DNA from: Apostichopus parvimensis
Lineage: Eukaryota; Echinodermata; Holothuroidea; Aspidochirotida; Stichopodidae
Assembly (NCBI GenBank): GCA_000934455.1
Contig: KN882778.1
Location: forward strand, 10,848-45,188
Reading direction: 5' to 3'
DNA length: 34,341 bases
Shown: piece after piece, positions 1 through 13,300 of the stretch
How positions within the stretch are numbered: position 1 is the first letter of the stretch
Layout of the letters: each line of letters opens with the position of its first letter
Position numbers and translations under genes: made by a program
The notes under the pieces: model-generated
What the model was told of the DNA's origin: nothing
Seen by the model: the letters and a program-made list of their open reading frames with translations, nothing else
Databases searched by the model: none

Positions 1-1313
1 AACATGGCCCGTTGCAAGCAATAGATGAAACGGGCCGGGTGAACAAGTTTGAATATAATGTAGCATTTCAAGACACCCGGATATGGATCTCTCTGTTTAA
101 ATCGGCATTTCGACTTATCCCTGGTGACTTTTTTAATATCAAATTTTGGATTTCTTATCCTGATACAGTTCTAGCCAACATTCTATACCATGTTGTGTAG
201 AAATTGTGTTTTCAGGTTAGAAACCCCCGCCCCTTCCCCTAGAAGCAAATGGACGTCGGCGTATATAATCATAACATATAACGGTAAATATCTATCTCTA
301 CATGGCTCTCAGTCTGGGGCGACGACGACAGTTATATGAAAAGAAATGCCATTTTGTCGGCCGGCGCAGAACAGACAACTATGTGTATTTCAAATTGCGC
401 CCGTAATTTAATATTTCGAAATGTGAATTCCCTGGCAATTTCGGAGCGAATTCTGTGATTTAGGAACTCACTAAAGGCGAAGAACCTGTGGCAAATCGCT
501 GCAGTGGGGCAGAAAGTGCATGCAGAATAATTTCTCCCAAACTCCCGACTTCCCCATTCTCGATATATATCAATGTTATTTCGTCATTTTAGTGAAGTTG
601 TAAATTAATGGCTTTGTGTCAAATACAGCCCATAGAAGAAGTAACGGTGAAGGGCCCAGCTTTCACTCTCGCCCAGGGCCCATGAAACTATAGTGTCACC
701 ACTGATGACACCGTTAATATTACACTTAATCGGTGGCGGCGCCGACGGGGGTGGGGGAGGGGGATGCTTTCTCCCCTAATTACGATTCTTGCCTCATGCA
801 ATGCCTCAGCCAATCACAAGCGGCTCGATGGGGTGACAAGCTAACCAGGACCACTCACATGCTCAGCCTGCAACAACATTACACTTAGAATTCAATACAA
901 GGCAAAAGTAAATGACTATCATGCCCATTGCATATAATGTTATGCAGGCTGTGACGTATTGGGTGTATAGAACCAGGGAGTTGTTATGGAATTGGGGCCC
1001 AGCTACAATATACGGGCGCCAGGGAAGTATGGGATTAAGAATCATTGAGTGTTTTCATTTTCATAATATGCTGAAAGAAAATTGAAGACCGTTAAAAAGT
1101 TTGTAAAAAAATGTCAATATTTATATTGGGGTCCAAACGGACATGAGCCATCATCTTTGCCGGATGGGTGGGAGAAGAAAATTGTCTAGCAAATTCATAT
1201 CATTGGCAGATTTCCATCCCTATTTTATCACATGTACGCATGTGTAGGCGATGTTGTAAACAGAGCGTGAACTCGGGTCAGACGGTCGATAATTTTAGGT
1301 ATTTCTTCTCAAG
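1..1313 (+). promoter_or_regulatory. Upstream region, probable promoter and 5' UTR of MAEA
   Basis: No gene was recognised in this stretch. Promoter-like signals are a CCAAT box in AGCCAATCA (about 808-816), a G-rich Sp1-like box at 747-763, a CpG-containing GGCGGCGCCGAC near 735-746 and a CRE-like TGACGTA at 952-958. GGCCCGTT at 6-13 and AACGGGCC at 29-36 form an 8-bp inverted repeat. An in-frame TAG at 1296-1298 lies just upstream of the MAEA start codon. The transcription start cannot be placed from sequence alone, and the individual motifs are short enough to be chance. Confidence 0.35.
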
Positions 1314-1352
1314 ATGGACGATATCAGTGCCCTCGAACACGCCACTTTGAAG
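1314..1352 (+). CDS. MAEA: MAEA exon 1 (coding part), residues 1-13
   Basis: Encodes [13 protein letters not shown]. The ATG has A at -3 and G at +4 (strong Kozak context) and an in-frame TAG lies 15 bases upstream, so this start is well supported. The last residues TLK match the vertebrate exon 1 end, just before VPYE. The donor, AAG/gttaat, is a weak GT donor. Phase 0 exit. Confidence 0.85.
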
Positions 1353-4300
1353 GTTAATAGTTAATTCAAATGAACAAAATATAGATTTGTACAGGCCATC
1401 CATACATAAGTGAAATATCGTTGTTTTAAGTGACCATATAATATCTTTGTATCACTTTCTTCTATCAATGTTTAGACGTATAGGCCTACAGTAGGCTTGG
1501 CCCTGTGGGCAGTAGTACTGTAATATTATTAAGTGTTTTGAACCTGTACACTAAAAGCTACTAGTACTATAGCTCTTACCTGTGTGTGCTAGCAAAAGCT
1601 GCACACCCATTGCAAACATTAACTTCTAATTTAATAGAATCTTTCATATATCCAGCAATATAGGGTCAAGGATTGATGTTTGGGGTTTCATGTACGCCTG
1701 CAGCTGCTATGTTTAACATCTCCTTAACTTAAGCAACATCATATTACTAGGCCTAGGCCCTAGCCTAGATGCAAAATTTGATTCTGAAATTGATAATTTG
1801 CAAGAAATTCTCTGAATGGGGAAAATATGTACCAAGATTGAATTTTTTTGTGGATAATTACAAATTACTTTGCTGTGTTGATCAGTTCTGATTATATGCT
1901 GCAAAACTCACCATTTTGTTTTAAGAAAAGTGATCCTTCTATTTTCCATCATAACAGCATGGTAGCCAAGGTTGCTACCATGTATACTTTAAGGTGGGGG
2001 GGGGGGGGGACCTTTTTCCTCTGGCAGAAACAAAATTATCAAAATCTAAGTGTACAGTACATATACTTTTTAAGAAAAGTCACCCAGGAAAGAACCTGGG
2101 CACGAAAACCAAACTACCGAACGACTGATCCGTTCTCAACCCCAGTCCCCTTGCATCGGGACTGTGTGATCATCGTCGGGTGTGTGTCACCATTCCCCTC
2201 GAAAAAGAACAGATACTACACATGATCTTAGCCAAAAGGCCGAGAAGCGTACAGTACATATTATATAACATGTATAATGTGTGGTACAACCTAAACAGTT
2301 GAAGATTCTTCAATATGGTTTCCAAAGTTACAAAATATTGTACTTTTTTGTATCTAAGCAGTCAAAATCTATCTATGGGGAGGAGATAACCCTCCCTTAG
2401 ATCCCATTTATCATCTGACTTTTAGTATTGAAAAACCACAAACGATCGCAGTATTAATAGTTTGCATAAAATACAATGGCACATAGATTGTCTGTGTGGC
2501 AGTGGTTACTTTACACAGCTATATGGAATAACAACAGAGAATCAGTGATCACAAGATTGGTTGTGGTGTTGGGATGGAAGAAGAGGGGGGGGGGGTGCCA
2601 GGTCTCTGGAGTCAGATGTTCCTTGAACAATCCAACAGATGTAGCAAACATGAGTGTGTACTGTGTTCTTGTAACTTCATGGAGTAAGCTCTGATATAAC
2701 TGTCAGTAAAAAGCTTTGGAGAATGACTCAGATGTGTAAAATAATAAGATAAAATCCACAGTAATCCAGCTATAGCTATACTGATGTCAAGACATTCAAA
2801 ATCTCAACAATGGTAATTTTCACTCATGCTGTATCCTAAAATGTTTGTGAGCCATATATGTGACTGCCTTTAGTGTCTTCTTGGTACTGTAAACAAATAA
2901 ATACTCTCCAATTTTCCAGTCACCCAATTAACATCATCTTAACCGTATTGGGATAAGTACTTACAGACAGTATTCACATACTGTGTATGTGATAATAAAA
3001 CCTACCATCTTAGCAGCTCTATATATGTTTTGTCATTGAAAATCCTTACCAGAAGGCAAATGACTTTGAAAATGAAGAACTGAAACATTGAACTTGAAGA
3101 TTCCAACTTGTTACAAGGTCACTTATATTAAAATGATAGCAAATATTAAGGGTGACTGTACGATGCTCGTACGAAAGTAAAAAATTAGTGATAATTGTTT
3201 CCCTTTCTAAGAAATTTGGGGTTATATTGACTATTAAGAACCAAAAGAAAAGTAATCGAGAAGTATTATAATCATGCTCCAAGGAGAGTAAGTATGAAAT
3301 GAACTACAAACCAGACTTGTACTGAGTCTGTACTGGTACTCCGTACCATGGCAGCATTGTTTGCTAGTACTCCTACAGTATGGAATGGTACTTGTACAGA
3401 CATTTAGGAATCTACCGTAGTATAAACTCTAGTGCAAACTCAAGTACTTGTACTTGCACCCCTATAGAGCCTTGTACTCATATCGACAGGAATTCTACTT
3501 GTACTCATCTTTTAGTACTTATACTACAAGTCTGTTACAAACTTGTGACAGCTGCCTAAAACACAATCTAGAGTTTAATGAAATTTGCTGCAAATATGTC
3601 TTATTAATACTTTGATAAGAACCAACGTTGGTTTTACTCCGTTTCGTAACTTAATGGAGCCAAGACTCCATTCTGAATTATTTTCTGTTTCGATGTATTA
3701 CATTAAACATGGCGACTTGATTTGACTTCTCTCTCTTTCAGGTACCGTATGAAAATCTAAACAAAAACTTCCGGAACTGTCAGAAAGTCATTGATAGAGA
3801 GGTTGTTCATGTGGTTCAGGTATGGTTTTGATAAAATAATGTTTGTCGTTAGCTTTGTTTATTCTTCATAAATGAAGAACCATGTTTAATCTGAAGAAGA
3901 TCCGGAAATATCTGGACAAGTCGACATGTCTCAAAATTGCAAATGCCATGATTTTCTCCCATATGGATTATTGCAATGGTCTTTTTATCAACCTCCCGGC
4001 CTCCACACTTCATCCTCTACAAAGGATCCAAAATTACCCGGCTAAAATTATTCTTGGCAGATCAAAATATGACAGTGTCTCCGCAGCATTGAAGGAGCTG
4101 CATATCCTCCCCGTCAATGTCCGTGCCGAGTACAAGATCCTCATCCTCGTTTATAAGTGTATACATAATTCAGCACCAGCTTATCTGTCCGAGTTGCTGG
4201 AAATTAAGACACCTGGTCGTTCAACACGCTCGTCAAAGGGCATCCTTGTCAAGGTTCCTTTCACACGCCGCAAATGTTTCGCAGGCAGCTCTTTCAGCGT

Positions 4301-7300
4301 CGCTGGCCCCAGACTTTGGAACGCTCTCCCCGTCGACACAAGAAATTCAAAGACCATCAGAACTTTTAAAGTTGCTTTGAAGACTCACTTATTTAAGAAA
4401 TCGTTTTTATAATTGTATTGTTGTTCAGCGCCATTGAGTGTTTTAACAGTAATGTGCGCTTTACCAAGTGTTACCACCTTATCCTTAACAATTGCCAGAC
4501 TTATGCAATATTGATTAACTTACCTATTTAAACTTCAGTAAAAATTGACAACTGAACAAACACTAACCAAAATCAAGAAATAAATTTGTTAACAAATGCA
4601 ATCTTTTAACGAAATTTGATTAACTATGGTGATAGTAAAGACCTTTCTTTGGTCCATTTCCTAGAACATGTATAATAACATAGTTATGGGATAAAATATA
4701 TTTACATTGAAACAATCATTTCTGGATTTAAAAACAATATTGGGACTTGTGAGATAGAAACTTTTCAAGCAGCAGCTATATTTTATTCTTTTGTAAGTTT
4801 CACATTTTAGCACATAGAAGAGTATGACTTAATGTGAGAGAGCTGTTGTAAAAGGAAAAAGTTTCAGATATTGACTGTTTGAAAAGGCTGCAGGAATTTT
4901 TTCTTGGGTGAGACACACAGATGTCCTGTTCCAGTGTACCCCCTCACCTCTACCCACCACTACCCACCACTGAAGAAGCAAAGGAAACTTCAAACAGCTG
5001 AAGATCAATGGATCATACGGGACAAATTTGCTATTCAATTTATTCTTTTCTCTTTTCTTTTCATTTCAAGGCGACTAACGAGCTTGATCGGTGCTTGGAG
5101 GGTCGAGAAGCCACAGTGGGTAGCGTTGTCAGCCTTATAGATAATATGGTTGAAAAGTTAACCATCTTAAAGAGAAAGGTAAGATACTCACCACTTACAT
5201 ACTGTAGATAGAAACCATTTACAATATTTCAAAAGATGTAAAATCTTGCAAGACCTTGAAGAACTCTTGAATTTAGTCAGGCTTGAGAAATAATAATAAT
5301 AATGATGATGAAATTATCACTTCAGGCAATAAAGGGTTCTTCCAAGCAGAAAATTACCTCTATTTTGCACAATTACAGTGGAGAATCCAGTCACTAGTTT
5401 TAATTGCAGACTGGTAGTGAGGCCTGTAGTACCCGTATTCTAGCATAGTTAGGTGTGTTCAGACTCGGCCTCGTCGATTTGTTCTCATCCCAGGCATTGT
5501 CAGTGGTAGTATAGCAACTAATACTGTGTACTAGTGCTCATGCATAGAGCTCTGTAATGGAATTTGTACCATACCCAGTTCCTCTTTCTTCTGAATCTAC
5601 TTTTCATAAGGTACCCTACTACCATATTGCCGGATTAAGTTATGGTGCCGTCATGCGACCAAGATTTATTTTTTTCCCTTTCCTTGCCAGGCGAATGAAG
5701 CTATTAGCATAGAGGAGGATAGCGCTCAAGTTTGTAAGAAGAGACTAGCCCATCTCAAGGAGAGGGAGAACTGTAATGGGAGTGCCTTGAATGTTTGGAA
5801 GAAGAAGAGAGTGGACCGAATGCTGGTAGAGTATTTCTTGAGGGCTGGATACTATGAAACTGCGGTGAAACTCGCCAGACATTCAGATATTGAGGTCAGT
5901 CTGTGTGCGATTTTAAAATGAAATTGGGACTTTGGAGTTAGATACTATTACAATACATCCTTAGTGTGATTATCTTCAGACTTTTTGTCCATTTCAGCAT
6001 GGCTCTTATTGAAGGACCTTGTTTCTACTTTCCTCTGAATGCATTACGACGCTTTAAATCTGTTGGTTCATATCAAAATATTTCAAAATGTTGAGAAACT
6101 TAACATGATTCATGGCTTGTACATTCATAAACAGAAAGATTGTTAAGCAATTTTGTATTTGGAACTCATAAACCTTTTTATTAGTGTTCATTGCAAGTGG
6201 GTTAATGTTAGTCTCTGAAGATGACCTTTCATCAGTGTGGTAGGATATGTCTCTTCATAGATGCTAAATTCAAATGGTATATTGAGTTGCTGTCAAAGTT
6301 TGACTGTTTAATAGGTTTTGGGCTTTCAGAAGAGTACACAATTCTGAACTTAAAATATCACTCCTGCAAAATTCATGGATGGTGGTAAATAGTAGAAATT
6401 TCTGCATCGGTTTCATTTTTCATGAATCAGAATCAGTTTGGTGATTCTTTGTCTTTTTTCATTTCTTTCAGGATTTGACCAACATTAGTCTATTTCTAGT
6501 TTCTAAAGAAGTCGAAGAATCTCTACAGAGGGGAGAGACAGTTGCATGTCTCTCCTGGTGTAATAGCAATAAATCAAAGTTGAAGAAAATTAAGGTACGC
6601 AGGTTGACTATTAAACATGAATGAAACAGATTGTATGCATTGCTATTAAGTGAAGGCGTTTAGAATATGGAATCATAACTCAACAAGGATATTTGACTGT
6701 TGAAAGCCTACCAGGCATTTATTATGTTTTGCTAGCATTGGATTACAGTCATAAAACTCCAAGCTGGATGGTATGGTACAGTGTTTTATCATTTGGTAAT
6801 AGCATGTGCAGAACTGCAATAGTTTCCTGTATATTTGTGTTAGGTCATGTTTTCAGATGTTTTTACTTTAGTTGTCCTAAAGTTTCTGTAATGAACAGCA
6901 TATATACTAGGGTAGAAACTAGTAGAAACTAGGTGACTGTACAAATTAATTGCTAACTTTAATAATTCAATTAATGTAGCTACCTTTGTACAAACCAGAA
7001 AAGTTTGAACTGGTAGCATTGTTTTTATTATTAGAATTCTTTACCCAGACATTGTGTCCTTTCTTATGTTTATTTCAGAGTACACTAGAGTTTAATCTTA
7101 GGGTCCAAGAATTTATTGAATTCGTTAAACTCAATAGAAGAGAAGAGGCAATAGCCCACGCCCGTAGATATTTTACCACTGTAGAGGGAGATCAGTTATC
7201 TATTGTAAGAAGGATTATGGGCCTCCTAGCTTTTAGTCCAGGAACAACTATACCACAGTATAGGGTAAGTACTGATCATATCATTGTTCTTATCAATGAA

Positions 7301-10300
7301 TAATTGTAGCAATTATTGCAAGACATTTTGTGTTTTATTATTCTATAAATGCTGCCAATTTGCAACAAATTTTATGAAAGAAATCCCTAGAGTATTGGTG
7401 CATATAATTATGTTATCAATTGCTCAAATAATCACACGATCCTGTTTCATTTGTTTCCACTGACTTATTTTCAGGTAGGTTTGCAATTTCCAAGCAAAAA
7501 ATAAAATTTCCACGGCATCTGAAATGCTAGTTGAAGAATTAAGCCGATTTCTTTGCATTAAATACAACAGGCTTCTTCAAATATTTATTTAAGATACATA
7601 CATTACTGGTATGAATAATAAACGGGTTACACATGCGTATATTCCTTCAAATGCATTGTGTTACTTTCTGTAGCACACAGTTTATGTGTTAAGGCTTTCT
7701 TTGTACATGCTGATGAAAGCAGCATATTGGCCTTTGTTTGCTAAGTTTGCAGCAAAGTTTACAAACCTCTCCACAGTGGTGGTGTGTTTTTTAATAATGT
7801 TGTGTTAATTGATCCAATAAACACACTGTCAGTCCTCATTTTTTTTTTTATCTCACTCAATGATAGGATATTTTCAACTAAGTATTTATTCCAAGTAAAG
7901 ATTAATGAAAGTTGAACAGTTAAGCTGATAAGCTGCCTGGTAAAGTAATCATGGAAGGAAAAATAAAATTCAGTACCACAGGCAGCTTTGGATATTTTTA
8001 GATATATATAGATTACTGGTATCAATAATTAATGTGTTACACATGTATACATAATTTCCTCATAGGCATTTATGTTTAGTTTTACTTCCTACATGCTAAT
8101 GAAAGTAGCATTTTGTTGCCAAATTTGCAGCAGTTTCAGTTTAGTTTCAGTTTAAATTTAAATTTGGCAAAATGCCTGCAGTGGTGATCTATACATGTTG
8201 TCAATTGATCCAACAATCACACTGTTAAACCTACTTTTCTTTTTTCTTTTCACTAATCTTCAAGTAAATACTGCTACAGACTGCTTTAAGTATTTAATTT
8301 GCGATACATTCCTTACTGGTATAAATAATTCATATGTATTACACAAACATGTTTCCGTCAAATGTATTATAAATAATTTGTCACATGCTTTACATTAATA
8401 ATGTTGCAAAAGTTATTGAATTACTGTGAAGATTTTGTAATGTGATGTAAATGTGTTCCAAAAGCATTTGTCACTTTTTTCTCCTTTTTTTGTTGTTGTT
8501 GTAGAAACTATTGGATGGTAGTAAATGGCAGGAGCTAGTGGATCAATTCCGAGAGGAGAATTACAAACTATTCCAACTAAATACTACTCCAGTACTGACA
8601 GTGACGCTAGAGGCAGGTTTATCAGCTATGAAGACTCCGTATCCTTTTGGGAGAATTACTCCCGTTAAATTTGGATGTTATTCTATATCGCCCGTAGAAT
8701 ATTTGTATTAATATTTTAATAATATTACCAGTGAAGCAATGTTTTGTTTGTTTATTTTCTATTTAGTAACTCACAAGTCTCATTTTCAGTTTTTCTTTTA
8801 AACATGAAACTATCCAATACCTTTCCTGACTGTCTGTATCATCTTTGCTTGTTCTGATATGTTGGAAACAATCGTGAAATGACAATGAGCTTGTGTTTTC
8901 CTCAAATCTTTTTCTCTTTACACAAAGATTGAGCATGCAGAAATATAAAGTGAACAGACCATGTCCTGGCACTGTGTACAGACAGTACAACTGTTAACTT
9001 GAAAACATTAATGAGATGGTTGTGTAAAGTCATCGTTTGAACTTTGTGCTGTTTATGCATTGATCACAGTGTGCTAAGTAATCAGAATTGAGTTAACATG
9101 CATGGACCCATACACAAAGCAATCCTGGATTCATGCAGTGTACTATCTTGCTTAAAGTCGTCTCTGTTTTCAACTGGAAGTGGAAATTATTCTCACTGAG
9201 GATTTAAAATCCCATAACATTGTATCTTTTTTCTAATGTTGGAATGTTTGTCACTGCATTTAAGTGCTCATACTAAAGTGGTGTTTATTGAAGTTATGAA
9301 ATATTTCATTATCAGGGAGCAATAACGAATAAGGTGTACTAAAAGCCTGGAATTGGTACTTCATACACTTAAAGGAGGCTTTTTTCCCCTTTGTGTTGTT
9401 TCCCCCCCTAAACATACTTCTATTGAACATAAGATTATAATTTCTGTACCAAAACTAAAACATTTCCGACAATTCATGTCAAAGCTAATACACAGAAAAT
9501 GACTAATTCTACAAAGAATAATGAAACAGAGTTTGCTGACAATTGTTAATTTTTTAGCCCTGTACTGCAGTATAGTTGGATTACTGCTTGCTGTGTAAAA
9601 AGTGTTACAATTTCTAACATCCTGCAGCAGCATGATGAGTAACACCATTATTTAGTTTATCTTCTGGTTCTGTTATCTATACTAAGTCAGACCTCCACCA
9701 CTTCAACCCTATAAATTAAAACTCAAATTTCAATTTACCCATTTTTTTTTGTTTTTTGAAATCTCCTGGAAACTTCCGTGTACAGTTGTAAAGTGACAGT
9801 AATGACCCTAATATACACAAGTTAAAAGTCTGTTTAATCAAGGAAGGCCACTTCATATTCTGTCATATTAAGCCTTTTTGATGTCTTTAACAAAGTCCAT
9901 GCTAGAATTTGTCTTAAGTTTACTTTAATCTGCCTGGTAGTCAAATATACCCAACTTGGATTTATGACCATTTTACAGCTGAACTTTTTTCAGCTTGTGT
10001 TTAGCATTTTAAGGTAATGAGGAACTGACCAAACACAAAGACAAAAGAGTTTGTCAAGTCGTAAATATTAATGCTGGACAGAGATGGACAAGCTTGTGAG
10101 TCTTTCCTAATAATGAAAAGAGAAGTTTAGGCATACAGATGATATAGTGGTAGGCAGTATCGTTTCTATGAACGTTTAATGTTTAACTCCTGTTTGTTGT
10201 TTCAGTTATTACTCAAGAAATTTTTCATTCTTTAAATCACTCTTTTAAAACAGAAAAAGAAAAGATGAACCAGATTTTTTTACTAAAAAGGCAGTCTTTC

Positions 10301-13300
10301 CTATTTGACTAAAAAGTTGCACTCCTCTCCCCCTCCCCTTACATTAAGAAGAAAGCTTTTTTTGTTGAGAAATTTAAAGTGGGGATATGCAGAAATATTC
10401 TAGAACAGGGATTTAGCCAGAAATGAAAAAGTAGGAGTAAGAATTTGTGGTGTGGTTGTCAAGATTTTGGCCTTCCCTTTTTTACAAAGTTTTCTTTTAG
10501 AATTTACTGACATGCCAATTGACAGCATCTTTTTATACCTTTCAAACAGATGAATCTCCAAGCAGAATCTTGTAACGTCTACATTCTATTCTCAAAACAT
10601 CGGCCTTTCTGTCGTAATACCAAGTTGCATTATACATGCAAGAATTGTTAAGACTCTGTCGGTCCTTATTTCTTAAATTTTCTCTGTCCTCTGGTCAGAC
10701 CTTCTAATTGATGTCTGGATGGGTCATTGGCTAAAGCCATTCTCCAGAATGAAGGTTACTTTCATGATTAATATTTAATATTAAATCTCAATGCATTACT
10801 TCCTTAACATCCATAATTTCACAGTCAATGTTACAGTGATGATTGTAGGAATCCCAAGTGCCCTGTGTGTTCCAAGCATCTGAATGAACTTGCCAAGACG
10901 TTACCATACGCCCACTGTGCGCAGTCACGACTCGTCTGCTCTATATCTGGTAAGTATGTGCTTGGTCGTAATAAGTATGTGTTACTGGTTCTAAGTATGT
11001 GTTATGTGTACTTAGTATGTGTTACTTGTAATAAGTATGTGTTACTCGTAATAAGTTTGTGTTTCTCGTACTGAGTATGTGTTACTCGTAATAAGTACCT
11101 GTTACTTGTAATAATTATTTGTTACTCTATATATTAATGTTCAATAGAAGTCATGTTTGCAGTCGTATTTGCGCTATGCAAGCTCCTGGGCGTACAGTAT
11201 TTTGAAGAAGTTACCTCCATTAGTGTAGCAATAGGTGTTAATTATCTCTACTAATCTTTCTTTGGCTTAGCTGTATTTATATAACAGATATACCTAGGCC
11301 TACTTTACTTCTACATTAAGAGTACCTATTCTATCATAGTAGATATACTTGTCCTTCACATGTTTTTTTAGCACTACTGCTAGCCACAACTTTCTGTCAT
11401 AACAGATACAACTGGATGTAACCCTGCATCCATATAGCAATACACTAAACCAATTCCTAAGCTTCTTTCATTGCACATGTACCTTTGCACACAAGAATCA
11501 CATGAAAGTTGTTATCGTCAATAAGTAATGAGGCTAATTGCACCTATTTCTGTGACAGGAAATCATTTCTTGTTGGCATATAAATAATATTATACAACTT
11601 ATTTAATAAATTTATGACAAAACAGGTTTATTTAAGGAACCAAGCTGTTTTTCACCTCCCAAGTCAAGGATGCAATGGTTTAAAGAGAGAGGACTAAAAT
11701 AGACCCAAGTACAGTCAATATGCTTTTGTAGAAATATTGAAATATGCTAGTGAGTATATGATATATGGTAAAACATTCAAGAATCCAAACTGAACAATGA
11801 GGATCACTTAATATTAAACCACTCCGGACAACACCAACTTTGGAAGACAGACAGTCATGCCAGTTGTCCAAGAGTCTCTTTCCTACTACTTTGCCACTTT
11901 TGAGAGATGGTTTTCCTCATGTTGCTCTTACATAGACCCTCATATCAATGCATCACATCTTCTCTCTTGTCTTTAAGTACTCTAACAACTAAAAGATAGC
12001 ACCCTAAAGCAGTTACTTTCTTCTCATTTTGCCAATTACTGTACATAGCAATAAGCTACAAACAAACTACCAATAAAGTGAGTGTTTGGTTGTTAGCATA
12101 GCTAAGCATAGCTGGTGGGTATGGGCATATCTGGTGGGTATGAGCATGATGTTGGGGTTAACACAACCAGCTACTTCATCAAATCTAATAGTTACTTGTA
12201 CTTTTTTATATTTGACTGGGGGCAGTTTTCTTCATCAAATTATGGTATCTTCATATGATTGTAATCCATCAGAAATGAACGTTTTTCAATCAAGTTTCTA
12301 ATTATGAATTCTGTTTCTTGCACTTTTGTCTGGTTATTGTCAATATTTTTGGTAAGATACTTGGGATTGTCATGAATTCTTTTAGTCCATAATCTATAAA
12401 CTTTTATCTCTTACTTAGTCAAAGCTCTTCCAAGTTTTTAGACATGCCTTGTCAATATATTTTCCAGTCATCTGTTGACTAACTTAAGCAGTTTCTGGAC
12501 GGATAGTGGTTTCTGTGTACTTTGAAATGCAGAGCAAAATTTTGTCTTTTAGTGAGGAAATTTCATGGAATGTTGATGTATTGGATTAATATCTGTTGCA
12601 AAATAGCCGTTGGCTCCATCCAGAAAACCATTGATGTGAATCAATCATCTCAAAATGACAGTCTCGTCCTCTGTTTGCTGAGGGATCTCACAGAATAACT
12701 GTCTGGCTGGGGTTGTTTCAATAGTTTGAGAATATCTAGGAACTCGAAGGAAGGGTTTTCTCTGTAGACAGTAAAAGAGGTTACAGATGAAACTGAACAA
12801 TGATGATAAGAAGAGAGTTAACTTTGTAATGTATATTTGTTCAAGCAAAATTGAAGTTTCTTGGTTTGAACTGTCAGAATCAATCAATTGCTAGCGAATA
12901 AATTTTTTTCATTTAGTGTGTTTTTTGCTTTATCAATTAATGAGAAAAGTACAGTAATCTGTAACTTGTTTGTACATATTTGGAAGTCAAAGAGTTCAGA
13001 AAGGGCTTGCAATGTTTTCTGTACAATTTATTCAACAAGTTTTTGTTTTGTTTGTGTGTGGAAGTTGGAAATTTGGTTTTAGACTTCTTTCATTGATAGG
13101 TATGTTTTATTGTGTCATGATATTATTTCACAAGTCAGTTCAAAAACTTCAAATACATGAATGTTGTAACCCCCATTTGTTATCATCAAATACATGGATG
13201 TTATCTCCTTTCCCCCTGCCCCCATTTCTTATCAAATGCATGAATGTTGTCTCCCAAACTTTTCTTTTCATCAAATGCATTAAGTTGTACCTCCTTTTCT

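Larger units (their letters stand above)
1353..3741 (+). other. MAEA intron 1
   Basis: A 2389-bp intron. It contains a palindromic AGGCCT-rich patch at 1747-1768, a G14 run at 1996-2009, an antisense U2-headed element (2065-2248), a G11 run at 2585-2595, a hAT-like MITE (3312-3534) and a short perfect palindrome ACCAACGTTGGT near 3621-3632. The acceptor is a CTCTCTCTTTCAG tract ending at 3741. I see no coding sequence in the rest. Confidence 0.8.

Noticed and set aside
1848-2225. A 125-residue open frame on the + strand
   Set aside because: It runs through a poly-G tract and antisense through the U2-headed element; no family resemblance.
2065-2248. A functional U2 spliceosomal snRNA gene
   Set aside because: Only the first ~44 nt are U2; the Sm site and 3' stem-loops are missing, and target duplications show it is a retroposon.
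8511-8711. Exon 7 read through into intron 7 as a protein end (…[20 protein letters not shown])
   Set aside because: The reading departs from MAEA exactly at the U12-type donor, and the next exon restores the family sequence.
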